The position numbers were made by a program, and so were the translations under genes. This document shows positions 10,101 to 18,482 of a DNA stretch of 64,000 bases, in pieces; within the stretch, counting starts at the first letter, position 1, and every line of letters begins with the position of its first letter. The stretch is from Legionella cincinnatiensis (GTDB lineage Bacteria; Pseudomonadota; Gammaproteobacteria; Legionellales; Legionellaceae): the NCBI RefSeq assembly GCF_900452415.1, contig NZ_UGNX01000001.1, positions 868,001 through 932,000 on the forward strand, read 5' to 3'. The notes below the pieces were generated by a model that ran no database searches, was not told the DNA's origin, and worked only from the letters and a program-made list of their open reading frames with translations.

Positions 10101-13100
10101 CGCAACTTGAAAAGTCAGGTTTTTCTAATGAAGAATTAAGCGTTTATTCTATTACAGGTAATGTTTCCAATCTTATTCCAGGACGAGTTGCCTACGCCTT
10201 TGACTTTAAAGGGCCATCAATTAGTGTAGATACGGCATGTTCATCATCGATGGTTGCAATTCATTATGCTTGCCAAAGTTTAAAAAATAGGGAAGTCGAT
10301 TATGCCTTAGCAGGAGGTGTCAACGTTTTATTAATGCCAGAGTCCAATGTTACTCTATGTAAAGCAAAAGCATTATCTCCCGATGGAGAGTGTAAAACTT
10401 TTGATGAACAAGCAGACGGTTATGCTCGAGCAGAAGGTTGTGGAGTGCTTTTCTTAAAAAGACTGTCTGATGCATTGCGTGACAAAGATACCATTTTAGC
10501 CGTCATTAAAGCATCAGCGGTTAATAATGATGGGAGGTCTGCAGGATTAACTGTTCCTAATGGTTTAAGCCAAGAAGAAGTGATGATGAAGGCGTTAAGT
10601 CAAACTGACTTATCAAGCAGTGATATCAGTTATGTTGAGGCCCATGGAACAGGTACTCCCTTGGGCGATCCTATTGAAGTTCATGCAATCAATAAAGTTT
10701 ATGGAAAAGGGCGAGGGCAAGATAATCCATTATATCTTGGCGCAGTCAAAACCAATATTGGTCATCTTGAAAGTGCTGCTGGTGTAGCAAGTATTATTAA
10801 AGCAGTCATCAGTTTGCAAAAGAAAAAAATTTATCCACTTTTAAATTTTAAAAAATTAAATCCTCATATACACTTGGGTGAAACGCGTCTTGCGTTGCAA
10901 AAAATGGATTGGGATACTCCTCCTGCTAAACTAAAATATGTGGGAGTGAATGCATTTGGTTTTAGCGGTACTAATGCACATGTTATTTTACAAGAGTTTT
11001 CTGCTTCTTCCTTAACGTCTGATGATCTTAATGCTGCTGGGACTTTCTCACATGCTACGTATCACAAATCCATAGACAGTACCGCGGATAAATCGCAGGA
11101 CGTCCGCAGAGGTGATCCGTTACAAGTCCGTAAGCCTCATCTACTTGTTTTCTCAGCTAAGTCCCAAACTTCACTAAATAATTTGACTGAAAACTATCAA
11201 CAGTATTTGGCAACAACGACGGATGATTTTGGTGATATCTGTTTTACTGCAGCTACCTGTAGAGAACATCATACTTATCGAGTAGCTTTAGTGGCTCAAA
11301 CCGCTAAAGAGGCGAGTCAATTATTAGAAGCTGATCAGTTCAATGAAGCACTTCATTTTAATGATCCAGCACTCAAATCAGTATTCAATCTTTATTTACA
11401 AGGCAAACAAGTCGACTGGGTTTCCTATTATAAAGCTGTTGGCAATGATTATGCTAAAGTCAATTTACCTTATTATCCATTTGATCTTGTTGAGTTTTGG
11501 GTTGAAAAAAAATCGTCTCAAAATGTTCCTTCAGATGTAGTTCATCCTCTTTTAGGACAAATGTTTTCTCTCCCTGGGAATGAATATTTATTTTGCAATA
11601 AGCTGGATTTAGACCATTTTTCTTATATCCAAAAAAATTACATCTTTGATAAAATTGTATTACCAGCAACGGTATATATTGAATCAGGTTTAGCAGCTGC
11701 TCGCTTGGTTTTAAAACGCAATGCTTTTTGTATTGAAAAGTTTCATATTGAACGTCCTTTATATCCTAAAACCGAACAAGAATTTCAGGTGCAAGTTAAA
11801 CCTCAAAATGAGAATCAATTCAAAATAAACATCTTTGCCAAACAAGAGGACAATTGGCAATTATTTTCAGAAATGGAAATCGGTTTGGTAGCGCCATCAA
11901 TACCTCAATCTGTTGATCTTAATACCATAAAATCATCTTTTGCTCATCATATTAAATCCTTACAAATTTATGAGCATTTTAAAGCGCATTCTTTTTTTTA
12001 CGATGACACGTTTCAGGTATTACAAGAGAGTTATATAGATAATGAAAACATACTTTCAAAAATAGTATTACCAAAAAGCGGTGATGGACAAAATTATTAT
12101 TATCATCCTCTTTTGCTTGATGGGGCTATGCAAAGTATTTGGTTATTTATTATGAATCATGTTGAGCATTCAACTTATGTACCTTATGCATTTGCGCGCA
12201 TGATTACTTTTCAAGAAGCTACTCGAAATGCCTGGGTGCATCTCACGCAACGAGCCTCTGATAATGAGCATGAACTTTGTTTTGATATAAAATTTTATGA
12301 TAACTCAGGGTTATTGATTGGTGAAATAGAAAAGCTTAAATTACGAAAAGTGACTCGTGCCCATTTCATTTCGTATGAACCTAATCTCCAACATCTTTAT
12401 TATACGCGATGGAATGCATTTAAGTTTAATTTATCGATTCCAACAGAAATTCCTGAGCTTTTGGTAATTGCTTCTGATCCTGTACATGCTCAAAAGGTAC
12501 TTGGCGATCTGAATTATCAACTCATAGACAATCTCAATGAGATAAAAAACATTGAGAATAAGAACATTGTATTTTTATATCATCAAGGCCAATTCAATGC
12601 CTTATTTCATTGTTGTCAGAAATTATTTAAGTTACGACCCAATAGCTTTATTTTGGTGACAGAAAATGCTTACGCAATTCATGAGAAGGACAAAGTTAAT
12701 CCTTATCATACAATGGCGAGTTCTTTTTGGAAAACCTTTAGCAATGAACTTGAGCTCAATAAAAATTATAGTGTTGATTTAGATATCAAGAGTACTTTGT
12801 CACCTGTTTTAAGTATTTTATTCTCCCCAAATAATTCGGAAAATCAATTTGCAGTGCGAGATTCCATTTATATTCCAAGACTTAAGAAAATGCAGTTGCC
12901 TACTAACCTTACCCAAGAAGAAATGTCATTTAAAAGTGATGCAAGTTATTTGATCACAGGTGGGACTGGGGGGTTGGCACGATTGTTAATTGAATACCTC
13001 ATGCAACGAGGGGCTCAACATATTATTATTACAAGCAGATCTGAATGTTCTAACTCGATTAAGGAATTGATTAACCGATCACGAAAGAAAAATATATTTA

Positions 13101-15502
13101 TTCAGCATCATCAAGCAGATGCCAGTAATTATCAGCAAATGGAAAAAATTATTGCTGAGATTGAACAAGGTTCATACCCATTACAAGGTGTATTTCATCT
13201 TGCAGGTATAGTGCAAGATGGTCTCTTAATCAATTTGAGTGATGAAGAGATGCAACCTGTATTAAGCGCGAAAATGGATAGCGCTTTGATTCTGCATCAA
13301 TTAACCCAAGAGATTCCTTTGGATTTGTTTGTGTTATTTTCTTCATCAGCTTCGGTATTAGGAGCACGAGGACAAGCAAATTATGTTGCCGCCAATGGAT
13401 TTTTGGATGGATTAGCTCATTTAAGGCAACAACAAGGATTACCCGCCATAGCTATAAATTGGGGGCCTTTTGACGCTATAGGTATGACCGCTAATTTATC
13501 TCAAGCAATACAACAGCGTGGATTTACTTCACTGGATAAATCCAGTATCGATATTCTTGATGTTTTATTAAAAAGTCAGTTGGCGCAAATTGCTGTATGC
13601 CCTATTAATTGGGAAATTTATTTTAAATTTGTACCGAAACAATCGTGGTTGTCTGGCCTAGTTAAGAATAATCCAGTGGATCAACATTTTTTAAATGCTT
13701 TGCGTCAGCATACTCAAGAAGAATCTATGGCATTATTAGGTCAAGCGTTGCGTGAAATTGTTGCAGATGTTTTAGGTTTGGATACTATTGAGCAAATCAA
13801 AATTGATGATGGGCTATTTTCATTAGGATTAGATTCATTAATGGCCATCGAAATTAGAAATCGAATCCATGATAAATTGCAATGTTCTACGCTTAATTTA
13901 TCTATAGAGTATTTCATTAATAAACCAAGTATACGCAAAATTGCAAAAAGCATCGTTGATGAATTACAAGATTTTTTTAATTTTAATTACAAAACAGAGC
14001 AGCAACTTATTGAAAACTCAATGCAAGAAGCAGTTCCTTTATGTGATTTTCAATACGTATTTTGGGTGCTTAATAAACGAGAATATCCTTATAATGTAGG
14101 TACTCAATTACAGCTCCAAGGGAAACTCAACAAGGAATATGTTGCTCAAGCATTTGATCTTGTAGTTAAGAGAAATAGTACATTTTGGTTGAGCTTTAAT
14201 AAAGAAGAGCCTATTCAAGTGTTGAAAAGGCAAGGGCAGTTTAAATTAATTTATAAAGACGTCTCTTTAGAGAATGAACCTAAAGAGCTGAGTCAGGAAT
14301 TTCAAAAGAATATGCTAAGTGCTATTTCTTTATGTGAGCAACCTTTAATTCGGGTCTATCTCTATAAGATAAATAGTGACTTACATGAATTACATATAGT
14401 AATACCCCATATTATCGTCGATGGTCCTTCATGTGATCTGGTATTGAGTCAATTCAAAAGATGTTATGACATGCTGGCTCAAGGAGAGGGGTTAAGCATA
14501 GAGCCAGAAAGAGATTCTTTTCTTAACTATGTCAAAAAAAATAATTCTCTTTATGAAAAAAATTTAAAAGAGAAAATTGATTTTTGGCGAGATTATAATA
14601 AAGCATTTAAAATGCTGTACTTGGGCCCTCAGTATTTCATGTCTACTGCCATTCAGAAAAAATATTTATTCCATTATCCAATTGATTCTCATCGTGCAGA
14701 GCAATTTATTGAGTGGCATAAAACAAAAAATATGAATGTAAGCACAGGATTAATTGCGGTTTGCCATATTGCATTTTATAAGTTGAGTCGTCAAAAGAAT
14801 GTACCCTTTATCCAAATTCATAGTGGGAGGGAAGGGAGTCAATATAATTCAATTGTTGGTTTGTTCTCAGAATATAAAAAAATAAATAGCGCTTTAAAGG
14901 AGGAGTATCGTTTTATCGATTTCATTAAAGCGATTGATGAACAACAATTGAAAGCAGCTCCTTATCAAAAGTGCTCCCATGTAATTAAAAATAATGAGTT
15001 TCAAGGAGCCGGATTGGCTATGACTCATTATTTGCGCTACAAATGGAATAAGTTTTGGTTAACCAAACAATTTAAAAAAAGCAAGCTCGACTCGAAACTT
15101 ATTGATTTTTATCTTAAGTATTTAAGTTGGGCGGAAGTGATTGATTACTCGACAGCAATTAAATTGAAACTGAACAAGCTATTTAAGACCAATATTCCTT
15201 TGCAAAAGCCAGAGCGGTTAAGAGTATTGATTAATATCACTCCTTCTTTTTTTGGTAAATCCAATCCTGATTTGGATGTGTCGCCTTTAAAGTATCAGTA
15301 TGCGAATCACTTTAGCAGCGAGGATCGCCCTACAAATAGTCATGTTCTGTGGATTTTATTTTCAAAAAATCAAAAAGGTGAATATCTATTTTCCATTAAT
15401 GGTCCATTAACCACACAGGCTAAAGATCTTATTGCCGCTGAATTTAATCAGATTATTGCGAAGCTGATGGAAAATGATAAGTGTACGATTGCTGATTTAT
15501 AA
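4115..15502 (+). CDS. AT-less (trans-AT type) polyketide synthase with terminal condensation domain
   Basis: A 3795-residue modular synthase; starts GTG GTG. Domains by residue: KS1 15-440 (Cys190, His326, His366); linker; ACP-like 610-675 with Gln638 where the phosphopantetheine Ser belongs; KS2 690-1116 (Cys865); KR1 about 1495-1690 with GGCGGLG and SVYSGTN; ACP with Ser1808 (GFDSL); KS3 1868-2295 (Cys2042); DH about 2476-2750 with Asn2508 replacing the catalytic His but Asp2669 kept in DGAMQ; KR2 about 2943-3145; ACP with Ser3241 (GLDSL); condensation domain about 3270-3795 with PHIIVDG (His3432). After each KS the usual flavodoxin-like linker runs straight into the post-AT motif (PLYHFDRKSYW, PLYEFDREEHW, PYYPFDLVEFW) with no acyltransferase between. 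An acyltransferase must therefore act in trans. There is no thioesterase and no adenylation domain. The product is unknown; the condensation domain may release the chain onto an amine or alcohol. Confidence 0.92.
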   Translation: MVKKKQENNINDILNEPLAIIGMNCQFPGMDSDVEDIDSFYTMLLQGQSPIKEVPKNRWNVDEYYDPDRDKADKIIGRKGGFLNNPQLFDASFFKIATVEAKQMDPQHRLFLEVAIRALNHANITLDSLSNSNTGVFYGTSAQDYSQLNYKDHIEFNAYTQIGAASSAAAGRLSHFLNLKGPSLAVDTACSSSLSALCLAANSLRMGQCSLAIVGGVHLNLCPENFIGLSKASMLSAHDQCSSFDIKADGFVRSEGCGVVIVKRLNDALKDNNTILAVLKSVVMNQDGDDGTVLMAPNIKAQIALHEEALAQAHLTAGDIDYLEAHGTGTIVGDSIEFNAIQHVHQGFHSKEKPLIIGALKSNIGHGIASSGIASLIKVIGALQHEKIPPNLHYSKPNQAIDPQRIPALFPTQSIEFKKLKNKKRRVQVSNFGFSGTNVSAIIEEPNNTVSPESSDDDQPKCFVISANSEYSLRHMIAGYVSYLKNTSACLGDICYTLIHCRDHFKYRCAIIASDKNTLIKKIESQDYELHKVTLKKEVREIIPDAQNIYETYLAGFNIKITSNALPYHKVELPLYHFDRKSYWHEPRVRHLPDALQQQSREQQVESIKSQVATKIQSLLKRESVNEYEDFGSLGLTQELLVELDQSIYETFAYKMSTPAFLTMDKLARHLQQVLLPAPVVRQPTVNILDNEPIAIIGMSCRFPKASNIDEFLSLLEHGESGMVDIPLDRWDNEKFYDPDVNALGRLYIKQLGLIEHIRNFDAEFFNISPREAKLMSPQLRVFLETSYHALENANLPLATIKDSKTGVFVGVGTNEYPRLLAGLGVGLEDLNIYFATGNVLNAIPGRVAYSFDFHGPIQAIDTACSSSMTAIHDACVSLQSGGCDMALAGGVNILLAPDSNITLSKARMLSPESRCKTFSEDADGYARSEGCGVLVLKRLSTALKDKDTILAVIKGTSINSDGKSGGFTVPNGIAQEEVIRSALAKASLSPADIDYIEAHGTGTPLADPIEVNALSKIFSEAHSQENPLYISSVKTNIGHSESASGVAGVIKTVLSIHTHQLFKHLNFKKLNPQIELKNTVIPLSTIVWPKEKGLRCAGVSSFGFSGANAHVVLQEVPLQKMEPRVLPQESLLLISAKSKTALELLLASYQKFLANTDKEFPDICYTAATCRNHFLFRVAIKARTAKEAASFLEKNEYKIYQLKKEKSTPLFLHQSMTLEQLQTAYQDGVKIDWLNYYNGLAAGLESENTHDKEKEEALFGDNFFIKVKLPLYEFDREEHWFETKDKLKDVPMPKDWCFQLQWQHQPCTKNQRKTQGNHWLLLGAKHLASRFGAQGLSVVSEEDNFPLEKLNGIICAMGLDFPEDSDIESNIAFQKNTLKKLLAWIKELHDKAVKLQLIVLTTNAITELAAGKLNLGNSSLIGFCRTLVLELPQFHTILIDSEKTDDEHYIAQVINEINYNDEPYYEHIVAYRDKKRFIARLKKTKLVDRRRSLYGDGRYLITGGCGGLGLVTAQALLSSGAREIILTSRNVNKPAIEEAIKKLKFNYTGRTIRAISLDVTDKEKLQALLLDLNSDGLLKGIIHAAGAAVKASLIEHTDNDIDYLFSAKVLGGWYLHELSQNIDLDFFVVYSSISSVFGSNKESVYSGTNSFLDALIAERRRLGLVGTAIDWGPWGEVGMAKKRSQDQGLKQSLISNEQGYTFIKILINEQLSHAAIISPDYLKFMLDFVPKPLPAFHHDLASNLIGVGHIADQNLSAWLNDYLEVSAENRLQACNEMVTSICKEILELSDAEDLDENEGFFELGFDSLMITELATKLKEKLAPTLKVTATIGFDYPSINKLAHYIESELDTHLIKKQAPKPIVEKLDDSIAIIGMSCNFPNAPDIAAFETLLEEGRSGMREIPIERWDNKKYYDPNMDAPGKSYVKKLGLIENIKGFDANFFGISPREAKFMEPQQRIFLACSYNALEHANYTPEFLQGSLTGVFAGVGPNEYYAQLEKSGFSNEELSVYSITGNVSNLIPGRVAYAFDFKGPSISVDTACSSSMVAIHYACQSLKNREVDYALAGGVNVLLMPESNVTLCKAKALSPDGECKTFDEQADGYARAEGCGVLFLKRLSDALRDKDTILAVIKASAVNNDGRSAGLTVPNGLSQEEVMMKALSQTDLSSSDISYVEAHGTGTPLGDPIEVHAINKVYGKGRGQDNPLYLGAVKTNIGHLESAAGVASIIKAVISLQKKKIYPLLNFKKLNPHIHLGETRLALQKMDWDTPPAKLKYVGVNAFGFSGTNAHVILQEFSASSLTSDDLNAAGTFSHATYHKSIDSTADKSQDVRRGDPLQVRKPHLLVFSAKSQTSLNNLTENYQQYLATTTDDFGDICFTAATCREHHTYRVALVAQTAKEASQLLEADQFNEALHFNDPALKSVFNLYLQGKQVDWVSYYKAVGNDYAKVNLPYYPFDLVEFWVEKKSSQNVPSDVVHPLLGQMFSLPGNEYLFCNKLDLDHFSYIQKNYIFDKIVLPATVYIESGLAAARLVLKRNAFCIEKFHIERPLYPKTEQEFQVQVKPQNENQFKINIFAKQEDNWQLFSEMEIGLVAPSIPQSVDLNTIKSSFAHHIKSLQIYEHFKAHSFFYDDTFQVLQESYIDNENILSKIVLPKSGDGQNYYYHPLLLDGAMQSIWLFIMNHVEHSTYVPYAFARMITFQEATRNAWVHLTQRASDNEHELCFDIKFYDNSGLLIGEIEKLKLRKVTRAHFISYEPNLQHLYYTRWNAFKFNLSIPTEIPELLVIASDPVHAQKVLGDLNYQLIDNLNEIKNIENKNIVFLYHQGQFNALFHCCQKLFKLRPNSFILVTENAYAIHEKDKVNPYHTMASSFWKTFSNELELNKNYSVDLDIKSTLSPVLSILFSPNNSENQFAVRDSIYIPRLKKMQLPTNLTQEEMSFKSDASYLITGGTGGLARLLIEYLMQRGAQHIIITSRSECSNSIKELINRSRKKNIFIQHHQADASNYQQMEKIIAEIEQGSYPLQGVFHLAGIVQDGLLINLSDEEMQPVLSAKMDSALILHQLTQEIPLDLFVLFSSSASVLGARGQANYVAANGFLDGLAHLRQQQGLPAIAINWGPFDAIGMTANLSQAIQQRGFTSLDKSSIDILDVLLKSQLAQIAVCPINWEIYFKFVPKQSWLSGLVKNNPVDQHFLNALRQHTQEESMALLGQALREIVADVLGLDTIEQIKIDDGLFSLGLDSLMAIEIRNRIHDKLQCSTLNLSIEYFINKPSIRKIAKSIVDELQDFFNFNYKTEQQLIENSMQEAVPLCDFQYVFWVLNKREYPYNVGTQLQLQGKLNKEYVAQAFDLVVKRNSTFWLSFNKEEPIQVLKRQGQFKLIYKDVSLENEPKELSQEFQKNMLSAISLCEQPLIRVYLYKINSDLHELHIVIPHIIVDGPSCDLVLSQFKRCYDMLAQGEGLSIEPERDSFLNYVKKNNSLYEKNLKEKIDFWRDYNKAFKMLYLGPQYFMSTAIQKKYLFHYPIDSHRAEQFIEWHKTKNMNVSTGLIAVCHIAFYKLSRQKNVPFIQIHSGREGSQYNSIVGLFSEYKKINSALKEEYRFIDFIKAIDEQQLKAAPYQKCSHVIKNNEFQGAGLAMTHYLRYKWNKFWLTKQFKKSKLDSKLIDFYLKYLSWAEVIDYSTAIKLKLNKLFKTNIPLQKPERLRVLINITPSFFGKSNPDLDVSPLKYQYANHFSSEDRPTNSHVLWILFSKNQKGEYLFSINGPLTTQAKDLIAAEFNQIIAKLMENDKCTIADL

Positions 15503-15512
15503 GATGAGAAAA

Positions 15513-15582
15513 GGTAGTCTGCTGCAGCGAAGCATAACCCGTTTATGATCCAGATCTATTTCTCGGATGCATCCAGACTACC
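15513..15582. repeat. Short inverted repeat after the synthase gene
   Basis: GGTAGTCTG at 15513-15521 is exactly inverted at 15574-15582 as CAGACTACC, with about 50 bases between. No T-run follows, so it is a poor intrinsic terminator and is more likely a small repeat remnant. It lies between the synthase stop and the P-type ATPase start. Confidence 0.4.
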
Positions 15583-15633
15583 ATTATGAGGCTATAATTC
15601 TTTTATATAATGGGCAAAATAGGGATATGATCG

Positions 15634-17853
15634 ATGAAAAATAGACCTAATGATCAGGAGCATCGCCACCTAAAAAAGAATGAATCGGCAAATGAGCATC
15701 AATCATGTCATCATCCTAGATCTCAGCAAACTTCAACTGAAAATAAAATAACAACGGGCATGTTTACCTGCCCTATGCATCCTGAAATTCGTCAATCAGG
15801 CCCAGGAGTTTGCCCTCTTTGTGGTATGGCACTAGAGCCAGAAACGGTGTCTGTAGAAGGAGAAAATCCTGAATACAAAGATATGAAATATCGATTTTGG
15901 CTTGCATTGGTATTGAGCTTCCCTGTATTTGTATTGGAAATGAGTGGGCATATATTTTCTGAGGTTATCTCTGCAAATCAATCGGCATGGATTCAATTTA
16001 TATTCGCAACTCCTGTGGTTTTTGGGTGTGGGTTACCCTTTTTCGAGCGAGCGCTCCAATCACTTAAAACACGCCAGTTAAATATGTTTACTCTAATTGC
16101 TATGGGTATAGGTGTTGCTTGGATTTACAGTACCATTGTTTTGATGTTTCCAGGAGTATTTCCCGTTGCATTCCGCAATAAAGGGTTAATCAATGTTTAT
16201 TTTGAGGCAGCGGCAGTTATAACAACGCTTGTTCTACTTGGACAAGTATTGGAGTTAAAGGCACGAGAGCAAACTGGAGGTGCGATTCGATCTTTATTAA
16301 ATTTAGCGCCAGAAAGTGCTCGCCGAATTGATCATAAAGGGAATGAGGAAGAAATAACACTCGATCAAGTTCTGGTTGGAGACAAACTACGCGTTCGACC
16401 TGGTGAAAAAATTCCTGTAGATGGGGAGGTAGTTGAAGGACATAGTAATGTTGATGAGTCTATGGTTACTGGGGAGGCGATGCCTGTAAGTAAAAATGTG
16501 GGAGCTAAGGTGATTGGTGCTACAATAAATCAGAATGGTAGTTTTGTAATGAAGGCAGAACACATTGGTAGTGATACAATGCTTGCACATATTGTACAAA
16601 TGGTTAGTGAAGCGCAACGAAGTAGAGCGCCTATTCAAAGATTAGCCGACACGGTTTCTGGTTGGTTTGTGCCAGGAGTCATTTTAATTGCATTAGCCGC
16701 TTTTTTTATTTGGTTTTTCATAGGTCCTCAGCCAGCATTTAGTTATGGTTTGCTCGCCGCGGTCTCAGTATTAATTATTGCTTGTCCTTGCGCATTAGGA
16801 TTAGCAACACCAATGTCCATTATGGTGGGGGTGGGTAAAGGGGCTCAAAATGGAGTTTTAGTGAAGAATGCTCTGGCACTTGAACAGATGGAAAAGATTA
16901 ATGTGCTCGTTGTGGATAAAACAGGGACATTAACTTTAGGACAACCGAAATTAACACAAATTATCACCAATAAAGAGTTTGAAGCAGATGAACTATTGGC
17001 TTTAGCGGCAGCTCTTGAGCTTCGTAGTGAGCATCCTCTAGCCCATGCCATTATTAGTGCTGCCAAAGAAAAACAATTATCTTTTGCCGCTGTAACTCAT
17101 TTTGAAGCCTTACCAGGAAGAGGCGTTCGTGGTCATGTAAATGATTTGCAAATTGCTCTTGGAAATATTCGATTGATGCAAGAATATCGTATGGAGGATG
17201 ATTCACTAATTCATCAGGCGGATGAGCTACGTTCCCAAGGGGTCTCAGTGATGTTTCTTGCTATAGAAGCTCGTGTGGTTGCTCTTTTCGCAGTAGAGGA
17301 TCCGATTAAACCAAGTACACCAGAGGCAATACGTGCGTTACAAAAAAATAATATTGATCTTTTTATGCTTACTGGAGATAGTCAGGCAACCGCCGAATCA
17401 GTAGCCAAGAATTTAGGAATTAAAAATGTTGTTGCAGAGGTTATGCCCGAGGACAAATGTCGAATTGTACGTGAATTAAAAGAAAAAGGTTTCATTGTGG
17501 CAATGGCTGGAGATGGGGTGAATGATGCTCCAGCTTTGGTGGTTGCTGATATTGGTATTGCCATGGGAACAGGTACTGATGTTGCGATTGAAAGTGCTGG
17601 CATCACATTATTGCATGGTGATTTAAATGGCATCGTGAAAGCGCATCATCTGTCCCAAGCTACTATGGAAAACATCCGCCAGAATCTTTTTTTTGCTTTT
17701 ATCTATAATGGATTAGGTATTCCTTTGGCTGCAGGAGTGCTTTATCCACTGACAGGATTACTCTTAAATCCTATTGTTGCAGCAACAGCAATGGCTTTAA
17801 GTTCTGTTTCAGTGATTATTAACGCATTGAGATTGCGTAGGCTAGTGCTCTAA
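15634..17853 (+). CDS. copA: Copper-translocating P1B-type ATPase
   Basis: A 739-residue heavy-metal export ATPase of the inner membrane, coupling ATP hydrolysis to Cu(I) efflux. The N-terminus is His-rich, followed by a small metal-binding module ([10 protein letters not shown]...[10 protein letters not shown]) in place of the usual HMA domain. The hallmarks follow in order: actuator loop with TGEAMPV, membrane motif Cys384-Pro-Cys386, phosphorylation site DKTGTLT (Asp428), HPLA, TGD, and hinge [10 protein letters not shown]. The final helix carries [15 protein letters not shown], the copper-type signature. The start is ATG 15634 with AGGGATA upstream. No CueR-like regulator is adjacent. The downstream Cys-rich small protein may be functionally related. 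Family call is firm; copper rather than silver specificity comes from the motif set. Confidence 0.92.
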   Translation: MKNRPNDQEHRHLKKNESANEHQSCHHPRSQQTSTENKITTGMFTCPMHPEIRQSGPGVCPLCGMALEPETVSVEGENPEYKDMKYRFWLALVLSFPVFVLEMSGHIFSEVISANQSAWIQFIFATPVVFGCGLPFFERALQSLKTRQLNMFTLIAMGIGVAWIYSTIVLMFPGVFPVAFRNKGLINVYFEAAAVITTLVLLGQVLELKAREQTGGAIRSLLNLAPESARRIDHKGNEEEITLDQVLVGDKLRVRPGEKIPVDGEVVEGHSNVDESMVTGEAMPVSKNVGAKVIGATINQNGSFVMKAEHIGSDTMLAHIVQMVSEAQRSRAPIQRLADTVSGWFVPGVILIALAAFFIWFFIGPQPAFSYGLLAAVSVLIIACPCALGLATPMSIMVGVGKGAQNGVLVKNALALEQMEKINVLVVDKTGTLTLGQPKLTQIITNKEFEADELLALAAALELRSEHPLAHAIISAAKEKQLSFAAVTHFEALPGRGVRGHVNDLQIALGNIRLMQEYRMEDDSLIHQADELRSQGVSVMFLAIEARVVALFAVEDPIKPSTPEAIRALQKNNIDLFMLTGDSQATAESVAKNLGIKNVVAEVMPEDKCRIVRELKEKGFIVAMAGDGVNDAPALVVADIGIAMGTGTDVAIESAGITLLHGDLNGIVKAHHLSQATMENIRQNLFFAFIYNGLGIPLAAGVLYPLTGLLLNPIVAATAMALSSVSVIINALRLRRLVL

Positions 17854-18071
17854 TCCATGAGTAATATGGCGCTCTCAAGTTTTACGACAAAGTATGAAAA
17901 TGTTGCATATGTTCGTTAATATTGAAAGTTAGAACTTAAAAGCTGATGCTAATGCTGTTCTAAAAGCTATAACCTTATCCTTGGGATCAGGTTTTTCGTT
18001 CTAGAAATTTTACAAGTTCTATTTTTATGCCTATATTGAACAAATAAAATTAAATATAAGGAGGTATTGTC

Positions 18072-18260
18072 ATGGAATACAAATGTCATAAATGTGGTAT
18101 GGCGGTAAAAAATATTACCTGCAGTAAATGCAATACATTATTAGTGGGGGATACTGTAAAAACTGATGATGGTAAGGTTCAAGTTGCAAAGTGCCCTAAT
18201 GGTTGCGGGCAAATCAAGTCGCCAACATGTTGCGGCCACGATATGGTAGCCACAGCTTGA
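18072..18260 (+). CDS. Small zinc-ribbon-like cysteine-rich protein
   Basis: A 62-residue protein with three Cys clusters (YKCHKCGM, ITCSKCNT, KCPNGCGQ...TCCGH), which looks like a double zinc ribbon. A strong AAGGAGG ribosome site lies eight bases before the ATG, which supports genuine expression despite the small size. It lies 218 bp after copA on the same strand. It could bind zinc structurally or act as a small metal-handling protein; the sequence does not decide. Confidence 0.7.
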   Translation: MEYKCHKCGMAVKNITCSKCNTLLVGDTVKTDDGKVQVAKCPNGCGQIKSPTCCGHDMVATA

Positions 18261-18340
18261 TTCATTTCTGAATTGATCAAAATAAAGGCAAAAATATTCT
18301 ACCAAAAAGATGAAGTAAAAGATTCAGGTATGTTTATTTT

Positions 18341-18420
18341 GTCTTTGCGAGCCTGGGCGAAGCAATTCAGAACGCCGTCACATTGAGGGGTTGAGCTGGA
18401 TTTACTTCGTTCGGAATGAC
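18341..18420. repeat. Dispersed palindromic repeat (GTCATTGCGAG...CGAAGCAAT type)
   Basis: GTCTTTGCGAGCCTGGGCGA at the left and its approximate inverse ending CTTCGTTCGGAATGAC at the right form an imperfect palindrome. The pattern resembles the widespread bacterial interspersed palindromes that read GTCATTGCGAG...GAAGCAAT. It lies in the 222-bp gap between the zinc-ribbon gene and the convergent aldolase gene. An open frame of 86 codons across it is a shadow of the aldolase end. Confidence 0.5.
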
Positions 18421-18482
18421 AACTGTTACAGCGTGAAGTTGTCATTACCAGAACGAATGCCCCAAAAGAGTGGAATAGAAGA

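Noticed and set aside
16387..16638. Minus-strand frame inside the copper ATPase gene
   Set aside because: A shadow frame with no ribosome site within a firmly identified gene.
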